The position numbers and the translations under genes were made by a program. Shown here one piece after another: positions 24,901 to 35,439 of a stretch of DNA of 64,000 nt (its first letter is position 1; every line of letters begins with the position of its first letter). The DNA comes from Talinum fruticosum (Eukaryota; Streptophyta; Magnoliopsida; Caryophyllales; Talinaceae): NCBI GenBank assembly GCA_021018815.1, contig JAITYX010000011.1, forward strand, positions 3,424,501 through 3,488,500, in the 5' to 3' direction. The notes under the pieces are model-generated. The model did not search any database and was not told the DNA's origin. It saw only the letters and a list, made by a program, of their open reading frames with translations.

Positions 24901-26882
24901 TAGTACTATATTTATATAGAAGCTCGACCTCTTTCACCTATGTTCCAGAAAAAGGATATGGACATTAATGAGTCTAGCAACATTAGCTTAGTGTCAAATT
25001 GTTCTAGCTCTTCATTCTAATTCGACTGTTTTAAATGGAAATAATCATGACACAAAAACTTCAAGTGGAGAATTGCGGCAATTTAAATGATTGTGTTATG
25101 CATCTATACCCATTATTTAGCTATATGCTATGTTGAATTTAAACTTTATTCATGGAAGAACTTCTTCTGAAACTAGTTATATCACATGAGAAGGGTGCAT
25201 ATTGATATCATACAGACTTGGCAAATGAGTTTCTTGAGTCTGTTTAATTTGAGTTAACTTGAGATTGGTTGATGAAATATTTTGGTTGATTAGGTTTCAT
25301 TCACATGTGGATCTGTTGTACGTCTTTCCAGTAAGCTTGTCAAGCAAATGTAATTGGTATTGATTGGGAAAATTTCAGGCTAGTTGAGGTTTCTTTTGGT
25401 TATTTTAGTTCGGGTTCAAGTTTGGGTAGCCTTATTTTTATGTCTAGGTGGGTCTTTTGATCTGACTGGTTGGTTAAAGATCACTTTTGGTCTAAATTCA
25501 TACCTGCTCTGTTGAACGGGACATGGGAAATACCAACCTGAGACTTATATGCAACAGGAACCTCGTAAATTCTGATGTAGGGGTTCTTTCCAAGAGACCC
25601 TCATAGGAAAAAGGAAAGGTGAAATTGTTTCCAGGAAAAGTAGTTACCTGACAGATCCATCATGGTCCATATCTGTTGCCATTAGATCCCCAAGAGTGAA
25701 CTTCTTGTGGAGGACTTTTCTTGCCATAATTCGGCTCCTCTTTTCAATCCGATACTCAGTTATGTACAAGAAGGCTTTAGCGACTGCCAAAGTGCTAGCC
25801 AGCAGCCAGACAATTGCAAAACACCTTCCTGCTGCTGTTTTGAAAGCATAGTCTCCGTAACCCACAGTTGTCACGGATGTTACAGAGAGGTAGAAACTAT
25901 CAACCCATGTCATATTTTCTAAGAAGTGCACTGTGACTGTTCCAATAGCTATGCAAGCAACCACCACGCCCAAAGCCAAGCTCATCTTGATTCTTATTCT
26001 CATTCTCCCTTTTTCTGTGTCTATAACATAGTCTCTGATCATTTTGTTGAACTTATTTTGATCCACAGAACCCAGTAGAACTTCCTCTTGCTTATCAAGA
26101 GCATACGTGACCAACCCATTCAGCAAAATATCAATAAAACCAAAACCAACTAGAATAAAAACAGATGTGAACAGTTTTGAGAATGTTGTGTCTGGAACAA
26201 TGTCACCATACCCTATGGTACATAATGTTACCACACTGAAGTATAATGCATCTATCAGTTTGTGGGTTCGTGTACCCTGGAACAATGCACTTGTGAAGAG
26301 AAATACAACGATGAAGGTTATGATGTAAGATAGAAATCCCCACAGAGCTACTTGGATTAACTTTGGGGTGGTGGCCGTTCTTTGCCTACTCCTTAGTTTG
26401 TCTATCCGGACAATCCCTTTTTCATCAGTGAAGAGGGCAGGGGCGGAATTTGTTGTGTGGAATTTGATGAGAGTTTCTTTGATGGAATCTGGTGAATTGC
26501 TTGTGATAATCTTACTGATGGAATCATTTCGAAGACGGCCTGGAGAGAATTGTGGCTTCAAACTTGAAGTGCTTGTGCTGGTCTCTTCAAGATCTTCGAT
26601 GATGGAATCTGCTCTAAGGTTTGCGAGCAAAGGAAGAATTGAATCAGTACGGCGGAATTTAGCTGTAGTGTGAGTCCTGAGCAGTTTCCGATCCAGGTAG
26701 CCTGAAGCAAACCTTTTCTTAAATGTCAAACTGCTTCTAATGCGTCTCTTCTTATTAAAGTCAAGGCTCTCTACATCTGGCTCTCCCCATTTTCCACTTT
26801 GATGGGATTCATATTTGGTGATAGCTTGGGCGCTCGTGCTGTTCCCTTCAACGACTACTCGAGGGAGAAGTGGTTCATCCAT
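21967..26882 (-). CDS. TPK: Two-pore potassium channel, TPK3/TPK5-like
   Basis: Tandem-pore K+ channel, a family mainly found in the plant vacuolar membrane and opened by Ca2+ through C-terminal EF-hands. Two coding exons join in frame: 26882-25648 and 22156-21967 (minus strand), with a GT donor and AG acceptor, giving 474 residues. I chose the ATG at 26882 (MDEPLL) over an in-frame one 11 codons upstream because plant TPKs usually start this way. Four membrane segments lie at about residues 179-199, 237-262, 300-320 and 355-376. The two selectivity filters are TIGYGD (about 222-227) and TVGYGD (339-344). The first EF-hand loop (DMDHDGSVSKPE) starts at about 404, is canonical and is split by the intron. 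The second is weak, with F and R in usual ligand positions. The long N-terminus fits TPK3/TPK5 better than TPK1. The intron contains a hAT-like element. Confidence 0.93.
22157..25647 (-). other. Large intron of the channel gene
   Basis: About 3.5 kb between the two coding exons. It carries a hAT-like element (23331-24499), a T-rich tract (23108-23127) and AT-rich sequence. The 5' splice site reads AG/GTAACT and the 3' splice site TTTCTGCAG/C. No second gene is evident inside it. Confidence 0.85.
23331..24499. mobile_element. hAT-like non-autonomous element in the channel intron
   Basis: The left end is TAGACATTGG and the right end, read on the minus strand, is TAGACCTGTCAACTTGGG. The flanks GTTGGAGG (23323-23330) and GCTGGAGG (24500-24507) are an 8-bp duplication with one difference, the length used by hAT transposases. 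Near the ends are GGGTC/GACCC and CCGAACCC words, as in the other hAT-like elements here. No transposase is present. Confidence 0.6.
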
Positions 26883-27885
26883 GTGGAACAAATAAAGAAA
26901 GCCCTTTCTGGGCACGAATTATGTTATTTCTGGCATTATCTTCTACTGTTTTAAGGTCCCAAGATCTCAGAAATGGATGATTTTAATCCAGCTACCAGTC
27001 TAGGGAAAGAATTTCTGCTAGATGATCTACAAGTCAAACAATTCTTGAAAAGACATTGATTAAGATATTTGAGGCTCTCTTAAAGTAGTTGAGAGCCACT
27101 AACTTACTCTTTCCTACCCAATACTACCTTTTCTTTCTTGATTCTTTTGCCACCTTCATTTAATTACTGCATCTTTTGGGATTTTGTTGAGTTTTTCTGC
27201 ATTTAAAATCACAGACGTGCTTCCAAAAATGAAAATTGTGATGGTGATGCTATTAAAAGTTGGAATTGCTCTTGCTCTTTATTGTACTGTATTCTATTTC
27301 TTTGTCCCTTTTCTAGTGCAGGATAAATGGGACGTATTCTCAAAGAAAAACAAAGCTGGAAACTAACCAAGAAACTTTGAAACATTTGATTCTCAGGGCC
27401 AAGCAAAATTCATCAAGTTATTCAAAATCTTAGCTGATTAGGTGGTCTCGCCACCATCATTAGCATGAATCAAGTTGAATTGGAATTATTGATAAGTAAT
27501 TCATACGGATATGGTTTCGAATCAGATATAATTGTATAACGTTATTGCTAATACTATTTTTCAATTTTTTGTTGGAAGCATAAAGATGCGTGGATGTCAA
27601 TATATTTTATGATCCAAATTCAGTTGTATAGTAACTCCTAATCTTGCAAACTATTTTTTCTTTTTAGAACAAATAATTTACATCAATCTTTGCAAGTGTT
27701 TCATTTCATTCAATTTAGTCTTTGATGTCCATATGGGTTATTTACTAAACAAATATTTTATAGTCGTTAGATTGTTATCCTTGAAGTACAATGCATTATA
27801 TTCTCATACTATATGTCAATAGATGGTTAGACTAATGAGAAAAATAGGGAGGAGGTTTAGAAAAAGAAAATAAAAAGAAATTATA
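26883..27885. other. Upstream region of the channel gene
   Basis: It should contain the channel's 5' UTR and promoter (minus strand). I could not place a transcription start. The small open frames here (27184-27366 and 27209-27406) resemble nothing I know. Confidence 0.45.
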
Positions 27886-27893
27886 ATTCATGG

Positions 27894-28145
27894 TAACGCC
27901 GACAAAATTTCGTCCAATCCGATTACCCGAATTTGTCTCGACCCAAAAAATCGGATTTGGGTATGACTTTTTGTCGAATTTTAACTTCGGACATAAACTT
28001 TTCATATTTCTATTGTCCGAACTCGATTTTAACCCAAATTTACACTTGTCCAAATTGTCCAACCCGAAAAAATTGAGTATCGGACAAAAATTTCGTCCGA
28101 TGATCGACCCAACTTCTACCGTAACCCAAATTTTTACTGGTGCTA
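27894..28145. mobile_element. hAT-like MITE, 252 bp
   Basis: Flanked by an exact 8-bp duplication, ATTCATGG (27886-27893 and 28146-28153). The left end is TAACGCCGACAAAATTT and the right end on the minus strand is TAGCACCAGTAAAAATTT, a degenerate terminal inverted repeat. The interior is rich in CCGAA/TCGGA words. There is no coding capacity. Confidence 0.8.
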
Positions 28146-28153
28146 ATTCATGG

Positions 28154-28613
28154 GATAATCTTGCTAGATAGTTCCAGTTGAAATTTTCAAATATTTCATT
28201 GTAAAGGAAAGACTAAAATGAAAAACATAGAGAATAATAGAAAAGCGGAATCCAAATGCCAAAATGAGGCCAACTCTTAAAAAGAAATTTGAGACACACA
28301 CAAAGAGACAATCATATAAATTATGTCTAAGAGAGACAAAACAACTACAATAATCATTCAATTTGCAGTTATTGGGAGCAAATTTACTGAAATCAAAAGC
28401 ACACATAAAACAAAACATAGTTTATAAGTACAGAAAACTGATGACTTTCATTTAGTTAACAAAATTTGCAAAACATCCCAATTTTAAATTTTCGAAACGT
28501 TAACTAGCTTATATATAATTACTGCATGAACTCTAGGTGGAATGATCTGAGCTACTTGTTTAGCAAGTTGTTTGTTGACTTTCCTCTCCGCCATCTCCGT
28601 ATATCAGGGATTT
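28154..28613. other. Gap between two MITEs
   Basis: AT-rich sequence; nothing recognised. Confidence 0.5.
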
Positions 28614-28621
28614 GGTAAGGA

Positions 28622-29112
28622 TAGCACTGGTAAAAATTCGGTTCAAGTCAATTTGGCTTTGGATAATTCGTGCATTCGGACAAAAGCACCATACCCGTAC
28701 CTTATCTAAATTGCACATTCGGATGCCCCGACCGGACTCGAAACCGATTCCGAATGTCCGATGTCCGAATTTGTGATGTGAAATTTTGAAAATTGAACTG
28801 AAATTATGTATGTAATTGAACTCGAATCCGAATTTTCAATGTCCAAACCCGAATATCCGAATATTTTATTGAAAATTTTTGTAAATTTTGGACTAAATTA
28901 AACCTAAACTCAAATGACCGAATGTCCGAAGCCGGTTATCCGATTATCCGAACCCAAACAAGTCATAAATTCGGACAACCCATACCCGAATTTCATTTCT
29001 GACATGTCCGATTATCCGAATTTAAAATTCGACAAAAATTTTGTGATTGGACCCTTTTTTTCGTGTCGGATAAATTCGGACTATCGAGTCGGACGGATTT
29101 TTGCCAGCACTA
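28622..29112. mobile_element. hAT-like MITE, 491 bp
   Basis: The left end is TAGCACTGGTAAAAATTCGG and the right end on the minus strand is TAGTGCTGGCAAAAATCCG. The flanks GGTAAGGA (28614-28621) and GCCAAGGA (29113-29120) are an 8-bp duplication with two differences. The interior is packed with degenerate CCGAATGTCCGA and CCCGAATATCCGA repeats. It ends about 20 bp from the FBD-like fragment. Confidence 0.65.
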
Positions 29113-29132
29113 GCCAAGGATATGTGTTAGAA

Positions 29133-29343
29133 TCACATATGAATTGCTCGAGCACCACAAGCGTTCTTAATGAGGTATAGTGCTTGTGAAGCCTCGATGT
29201 CAAAATGCCCGCCGAATGCTCCGAGCAACTCCAATTTCCTCAAGGGAGGAAGGGTGTATCCGAACTCCTCTTTCCTCTCCAACCAACATTGCACATCTTG
29301 CAAAGAGTAGTCCTCTCGAGTTTGTTCGTGGCTCGGCTTTTGA
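29133..29343 (-). pseudogene. FBD-like C-terminal fragment of an F-box protein
   Basis: On the minus strand one open frame gives a segment that reads LPPLRKLELLGAFGG and then ALYLIKNACGARAI, followed by a stop at 29133. This pattern (a hydrophobic strand with a Gly-rich turn, then a helix with LxKNA) resembles the FBD domain at the C-terminus of plant F-box/LRR proteins, where the helix usually reads YLLKNA. I infer that it is the lost C-terminal end of the broken F-box gene at 35440-37325, which lies on the same strand and is separated from it by the copia element 30061-35390. The match is short and could be chance. Confidence 0.35.
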
Positions 29344-30055
29344 CTTTACATGATCAAAAGACTCACATTCACTCTCGACTCGCATTGAAGCACCAAAACA
29401 CAGCCACAATCCCAAACCACCAAAAAAAGCAAGCTACTAAGCCATAATGCATACTTATTCAACCAACAATTAAGCAAACAATGTTTTAAGAGCTGAATTT
29501 TAAAATTCAAAAATATTTTTTCGTATATATTTCTCATTCTTTTGGAGTGAAAAATAAAACCACCCTTTCATTTTAAGCAGATAACCGATGCCACTAAGAG
29601 AAAGTGTATCGACACTCGAACCCATCTTCCATACCAAAGATGTGAGGTTCAAATCCTACTAGGATCTTCTAAAGGACAAGCTCAACCCCCACCCAAAGGC
29701 TCTCTCCACTCACCCAAGCCCTCCTCTACTACGACATCTTCGTGGTGATGGTTTCTTTCGTAAAAAGGCATATAAACTCTAATCATGTCTTCTTTTATAG
29801 TAAAATGACACATTCAAATGCCAATAGTGCAGTAGCGAGCATGACATCAAGCTCACCAACCAATCACCCCTACAGGTATGAATCCTATGGGGACTAACTT
29901 TGCTAATGTTTTGAGTTAGTGGTAAGTAAGCCGGCATGGCCCGCAGCCTCATATGGCTCCCTTCAACTATGCCCCCTCCCCCAAAAAGTTACACCTTCCA
30001 CCCTTTATTAGTGTAGAAAACCAAATCCGTACTTGAATATAGCAATATAGGCAAC
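29344..30055. other. No gene seen
   Basis: No clear gene. If the FBD fragment belongs to the F-box gene, its missing middle should lie here, but I could not follow a reading frame. A tRNA-like B-box word (GAGGTTCAAATCC, about 29645-29657) is present without a convincing A-box. Confidence 0.4.
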
Positions 30056-30060
30056 GGTAA

Positions 30061-30474
30061 TGTTAGGTGGTGTCCCAAAATCTCATATTTTAGGAAAGAT
30101 TGTTTCCTTATAGAATTGGGTATCCTAAACCTAATTGTATTCAGATAAGAGTTTGCTTCCTATTTATATTAAGTAATTGTTACCTATTAGAATTAGAAGT
30201 AAGAGTTTTGGTAAGTTTAGGAGATTCTGTTGGGAGGTTATTATTAGGGTTTCTTTCTTATTTAAAGGAGGGCTGACCTTTATTGTAAATACTAAGAAAG
30301 TTGTTGTGAGGAGAGCGTTGTGAGATTCGGATATCTTGGGTTTGGGAAGATCTCCGAGTTTAAGATCGTTCATGTACTCTTTCATAATAGTGAAATTATT
30401 GTGCTTGTGTCGTTCGTGGTGTTTCTCGATTTGGGTTTTTTCACGTTAAATTTTTGTCTTGTTCCTGTTTTTTA
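30061..30474 (+). repeat. 5' LTR of copia B, left part
   Basis: TGTTAGGTGGTGTCCC... matches the start of the 3' LTR at 34868. The LTR continues at 33316-33425 after the nested insertion. Confidence 0.88.
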
Positions 30475-33310
30475 TGTAACACCCCTAGACCCACCCTAGG
30501 AGTATTACATGCCAGTGGTTCCCGAGAGGAACCCCTAAGGCCGCTTAAGATCTCAACTTGGGGTTAATAACCCTTTCTTGGATTGGAGGAAGCGTAATTC
30601 TAGGTTTTCGAAGGTTTTTCTGGAAATTTCGGCAGAGTTTCCTCTGTAAACCGATTAAACTCATAGGCTTAAAGCCCTAACCCCGTACGAAACACAATCT
30701 TAAACTCAACGAGCCACACGCTCGGAGAAACACAACACAACTCAACGAGCCACACGCTCGGAGTATTCACATAGGGATTTTACATTCATAATCAAAACTT
30801 AAGTTCACATACAACAGTCTTTACAAACATCTTTACAACAAGACACAAAACATGAAATAAGCTCAGCTCTTCTATCCGTATGCTATATCCGAAAGCCGAA
30901 GGCAACCCTCGCGAGTCTACTTCGCACCTGAAATGTTGGTGATGTCATGAGCTCACTAGCCCAGATGAATAACCCAAACCCACCCTCGGTTTCACTTTGC
31001 ACATTAATTCATTAGCAAACACATATAAGTTCACAATTCATTCATAACATGCGATTCGGATCACACATGCTTAAGACATGCGAGATTCTAAACTTACCAA
31101 CTTGCCGAGCGACATATATGACATCAATTACTCATGAATTCAATCAAACATGCTTCATTCGTCTTTCTACGCAAGTAAGTCATAGAATCATTCATCATGT
31201 AAATCATATCTTAGTTCTTATCGCACACATTTCTTATGAAATCAAGATTCGTTCTTCTTCTTGAGTTCAATCGTGCATTTCATAAATCATTGGTTCTTTC
31301 TTTCTTATTCGATATGCACGATCATTCGATTCTTCATATCATAATCCTTAAGTATTCTTAGTTTCGAATGGAAAGAAGATTTATGCACTGCTCTAAAGAC
31401 CCAATTCTTGGAGCCAAAACAATTCGTGGGCTCGGCTCACGGAGGCATACAACTCGTGGCCTCGAGGCAAAACAATTCGTGGCCTCGAGGCAGCTCTCCC
31501 ATCCCCGAAGGACGCATACCGTCAATAATTCTTGGAAGCAATTCAATTCGTGGTTTCGGGTTGATGAGACACTTCTATGGCCATAGCTTCAGAGGGTTCT
31601 TTAATTCGTGGGGTTTTAGATCAATAACACAATCCTTTCTCCCTTCTTTAGTTCTTTATGTTCCTTATCTTCTTATTACTTATACATAAGAAATACTTAA
31701 TTCATATAATTCATGCTTAGCACGTTCATGCGTAACTTCTTCAAAACAAGCAATTCACATAAGCAAGTTCTAATTCAAGTACAATCAATTCATTTCACAT
31801 ACGCATGCTTAGGTCATTACCATCGATGTAATTCGTAATAAACGCATAATCACCTAAACATGCCAACTAGGATTCGTAATCAATGAACTTATCGTTTTCA
31901 TGCTCGCGTAATATCGCGTATAAGTGGTTAATGGTTCTACAACTTTCCTTAATCGATATATATCTTTTAATCTAGCCATAAAGCTTCTTAAATCTCAGTT
32001 CTTAATTCAGTTACTCACTTAGCTCCGATTTTGCTCAAAACAAGACATTTTCACTTAAAATTGCATATCTCCCAATCTACTCATCCAATGCATACCAAAT
32101 TTTACAGGAAATTTCCATAAATTGCCACAAAGTTGCAGTAAAAATTACAGGAAATTTGGGCTACACATGAATTCACAGAAATTCGGACAGCATGCTTAAT
32201 TCATAGAAATCTGCACATGAATCATGAAATTAACTTTCCGATTTTTCCCCTAATTCTCGCTCAAGCTAGTCTCATCCAATTCTCAATAATCATGCTCAAT
32301 AATACTTAAACATCACAAATTCAGAACTGGATATCACATAATCACAACATGCTCTTTGATTCGTGAGTTGCTAGTTTCGTGAATTTAAGCCTCTAACTTC
32401 TTCAATTAACTTAGGGTTTCCAATTTCATACTTCGAATTCATGTTCAATCCACCTAATTCATTTTATTTTGGAGGATGAATTCAGATTACCCACCTTAGA
32501 TTCTTAGAGGTTCTAAGAATTCAGCTTTGGAAGGTTTTCGAATTAGTTTCAATTTCGTTTCCTTTCTTCCTCTCGGCTTCCCCTTCCTTCTTCTTCCCGG
32601 CGCCCACCGCTTCTACCCTCACTTAAACTTTCGCTGCCTCCCTCTCGCTCTGTTGTTTTCGGGTTCTCAAACCCCTAACCTCGGTTCTGTTCTGGTCTCG
32701 CCGGCTCCTCTTTGCGCTCGCCGGCCGTGCGGGCATGCCGTGCTCCTCTCGCCTCTCTGTCCCCGCACCGGCTCTCGTCCTCCTCTCGCTTTCCTTTGCT
32801 TCGTGTTCTTGCGTTCCCCTTTCTTCTTTTTCTCTGCTCGGCCTCCCGAGCCCTCGCTCTCCCTTTGCCCACCGGCGGCGGCGTCCTCGCCGCTCAGCGG
32901 CCACGGCCGCCGGCTCTCGGGCCTTCTCCCTCTCTCGCTTCCTCCGCTTCCTCTCACTCTCCTCTACTCTACTTCGCTTCTTTTCGTTTTTCTCTGTTCC
33001 TCTTCCTCTCGTTCTTTTCTTTGTTCTCAGTCCTAATCCCAGCCTCACTCTCTCTCCTCTTCTCCTAATCACACCTAATGGGTCTGTCGTCCAAGTTTAA
33101 TTGGACCACATTCTCTTCCTTGCTTAGTAATCCGCCAACTCTCCCTTTCTCATTTCCTTTTCTTTTTTTTTTATTTTAATTGGGCCCAACTAGCTTCTCA
33201 AGGCCCAATTTAGCTAGCTCATGCTCGGTTTCGATTCTCGGGTTTCTAATTCCGACTCGAAAAATTCTAATTCACTAGCAAGCAAACACCCGAAATTTCT
33301 GGGTCTTACA
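30475..33310 (-). mobile_element. Solo LTR, 2.8 kb, nested inside the copia 5' LTR
   Basis: Ends TGTAACACCCC...GGGTCTTACA, flanked by an exact TTTTA duplication (30470-30474 and 33311-33315). Read on the minus strand it starts TGTAAGACCC, the more usual start of plant gypsy LTRs, so I assign minus. A C/T-rich, GC-rich block (32560-33070) yields several overlapping low-complexity open frames on both strands (Ser/Pro/Leu-rich on plus, Arg/Glu-rich on minus). They are translations of the biased sequence, not genes. No internal coding region, primer-binding site or second LTR is seen. Confidence 0.8.
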
Positions 33311-33315
33311 TTTTA

Positions 33316-33425
33316 TCTCCATCAAATTTCTTGATATTGTTTTTGTCATTCTAAATTGCTTCCGTGTCTTTGTTCTAAATTTCATATTCAAAGTGAGGTT
33401 CAAAGTAGGGGTTAATTTCCTAACA
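33316..33425 (+). repeat. 5' LTR of copia B, right part
   Basis: Continues the LTR interrupted at 30474 and ends TTCCTAACA, matching the end of the 3' LTR at 35390. Confidence 0.88.
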
Positions 33426-33451
33426 AGTGGTATCGAGCCTAGGTTTTAGGA

Positions 33452-34758
33452 TGATGCCAATCTCTAAATTTGATTTCAAGAAGTTGATGGAAAAATCGGC
33501 TTCAGCTTATGAAGAGTCAAGATGAGGGTCGTTCTCACGCAGAGCGGATTGAAGAAGGCACTTGGGAAGAAGCCTAACTCTATGTCCCAAGAAGATGGGG
33601 AGGAGTTGGATGAAAAGCTACTTACCGCAATTCAGCTTGTGCATCACGAATAAAGTACTTCGTGAAGTCGTTCATCGCAAGACTACCGTGGAGATGTGGA
33701 CAAAGTTAGAGTCTTGTCAACAAGATTCAGCTCAAGGAGAGGTTGTTCACAATTCGTATGGGTGAAGGTACATCTATCCAAAATCATCTTGATGAGTTTT
33801 AATTCTATTGTCTTGGACTTAGAAAATTTGGAGGTTGATATAGATAATGAGGATAAAGTTATTCTCCCGATTGTCTTTCTACCCCTTTCATATAAGCACT
33901 TTAAAGAGATTATGTTTTACAATAATAATGAAGAGTTGAGTTATGAGGATATCGTGTGCAACTTGCTATCCAAAGAAAAATTTGACTTTGAATTGTGTTC
34001 TAATGAAAGAGCTGAAGGCTTATCGGTAAGGGGTAGTACTAAGAAAGGTTCTAAGTATAAGTTTGAGGGAGATTGTTACTTTTGTAAGAAACCTGGACAT
34101 AAGAAATCTCAGTGTTTGAAACTTAAGGCTTTAAAGGCAAAGGAAAAGGAGGAAGACTCTAAGAATATGGGTGAGGTCGATTTTCCTCTTGCCGATGATG
34201 AGTTAGACTGTGATGTTTTGCTTGCTCCTCATGAAAAGGGAAGTGTTTCGAATGAATTTCGGATTCTCGTATGTACTTTTCATATGTGTCCTAGCAAAGA
34301 TTTTTTTTTCCACATATGATACTCGTTGATTCTGGTGTTGTTAACTTGGACAATGATACCCAATGCTCAGCTTGCTGAAATTGGTACAATTCAAATTAAA
34401 ATTCATGATGGTGCCATGAAGACTTTAACTAAGGTTCGACATGTTCCTGGAATAACACACAATCTGATCTCGTTGAGAGCCCTTTGAAGCTAAAGGGCTA
34501 AGGTATTTGGCTCAAGGTGGAATTTTGAAGGTGTCCAAGGGTTCTAAGGTGTTGTTGAAGGGTTCAAGGTGCGGAGGTCTCTACATCCTTCAAGGTTCAA
34601 CTATAGGTTCATTATTTTCAGGTATAGCTATAGATGATGGATTGATTCATTTATTTGATATGTGGTTGGATCACGTTAAGAAGAAGGGATCGATGGAGAT
34701 GATTCCTTTAGCTAAGTCCAAGGGCAGCTTGGATTTAGTGGATGGTGATAATCTGTGA
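33452..34758 (+). pseudogene. Copia gag-protease remnant (element B)
   Basis: A broken TNT1-94-type gag. Pieces are open at 33562-33765 and 33696-34319, in different frames. The second contains the shared YKHFKEI segment and an intact zinc knuckle CYFCKKPGHKKSQC (about 34066-34107). The protease active-site triplet is altered: D-S-R in one frame and shifted out of the main frame. The last piece (34507-34758) starts with the protease tail and ends in sequence that does not resemble integrase. From there it runs to the polypurine tract and the 3' LTR, so pol is deleted. Confidence 0.8.
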
Positions 34759-34867
34759 TTACCCTTTGGGGTAGAGCCCTTCGGGTGCTACTTCTGGGAA
34801 GGAGAGATAGGTTGAAGGTGGCATCCATGTTTTTTGGGATTTCGGGATTTTGGTCCAAAGTGGAGAT

Positions 34868-35390
34868 TGTTGGGTGATGTCCCAAAATCTCATGTTTTAG
34901 GAAAGATTGTTTCCTTATAGAATTGGGTATCCTAAACTTAATTGTATTTAGATAAGAGCTTGCTTCCTATTTATATTAGGTAATTATTACCTATTAGAAT
35001 TAGGAGTAAGATTTTTGGTAGATTCAGGAGATTTTGTTGGGAGGTTGTTATTAGGATTTCTTTCCTATTTAAAGGAGGGTTGACCTTTATTGTAAACACC
35101 AACGGAATTATTGTGAGGAGAGTGTTGTAAGATTAAGATATATCGGGTTTGAGAAGATCTCTAGTTTTGAGATTATTCTTGTACTCTCTCATAATAGTAA
35201 AATCATTGTGCTTGTACCGTTCGTGGTTTTTCCCGTTTGGGTTTTTCCATGTTAAATTCTTGTCTCGCTCCTTTTTTTTTATCTCCATCTAATTTCTTGA
35301 TATTGTTTTTGTCATGCTAAATCGCTTCGTGTCTTTGCTCTAAGTTTCATATTCAAAGTGCGGTTTAGAGTAGGGATTAATTTCCTAACA
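34868..35390 (+). repeat. 3' LTR of copia B
   Basis: 523 bp, TGTTGGGTG...CTAACA. This matches the summed length of the split 5' LTR (414 + 110 bp), confirming that the nested insertion is a clean interruption. Confidence 0.9.
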
Positions 35391-35439
35391 GGTAAGATGA
35401 TTTTTCAACTCTTAATCGGTGACAAGTTAATAAGCACAT

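Larger units (their letters stand above)
30061..35390 (+). mobile_element. Non-autonomous Ty1/copia retrotransposon B, with a nested LTR
   Basis: Flanked by an exact 5-bp duplication, GGTAA (30056-30060 and 35391-35395). The 5' LTR is 30061-30474 plus 33316-33425, split by a later insertion (30475-33310). The 3' LTR is 34868-35390. The primer-binding site AGTGGTATCGAGCC (33426-33439) fits initiator-methionine tRNA. The interior is about 1.4 kb and codes only for gag and the protease region. As in element A, integrase, RT and RNase H are absent. Confidence 0.9.

Noticed and set aside
25707..26673. Plus-strand open frames opposite the channel exon
   Set aside because: They are shadows on the strand opposite a well-supported coding exon.
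29580..29680. tRNA gene or SINE suggested by GAGGTTCAAATCC
   Set aside because: No convincing A-box at the right distance and no tRNA-like arms around it.
32527..33100. Several long overlapping open frames on both strands
   Set aside because: The block is C/T- and GC-rich, so stops are rare in every frame. The products are low-complexity (Ser/Pro/Leu or Arg/Glu) and lie in an LTR. No codon bias or domain supports a gene.
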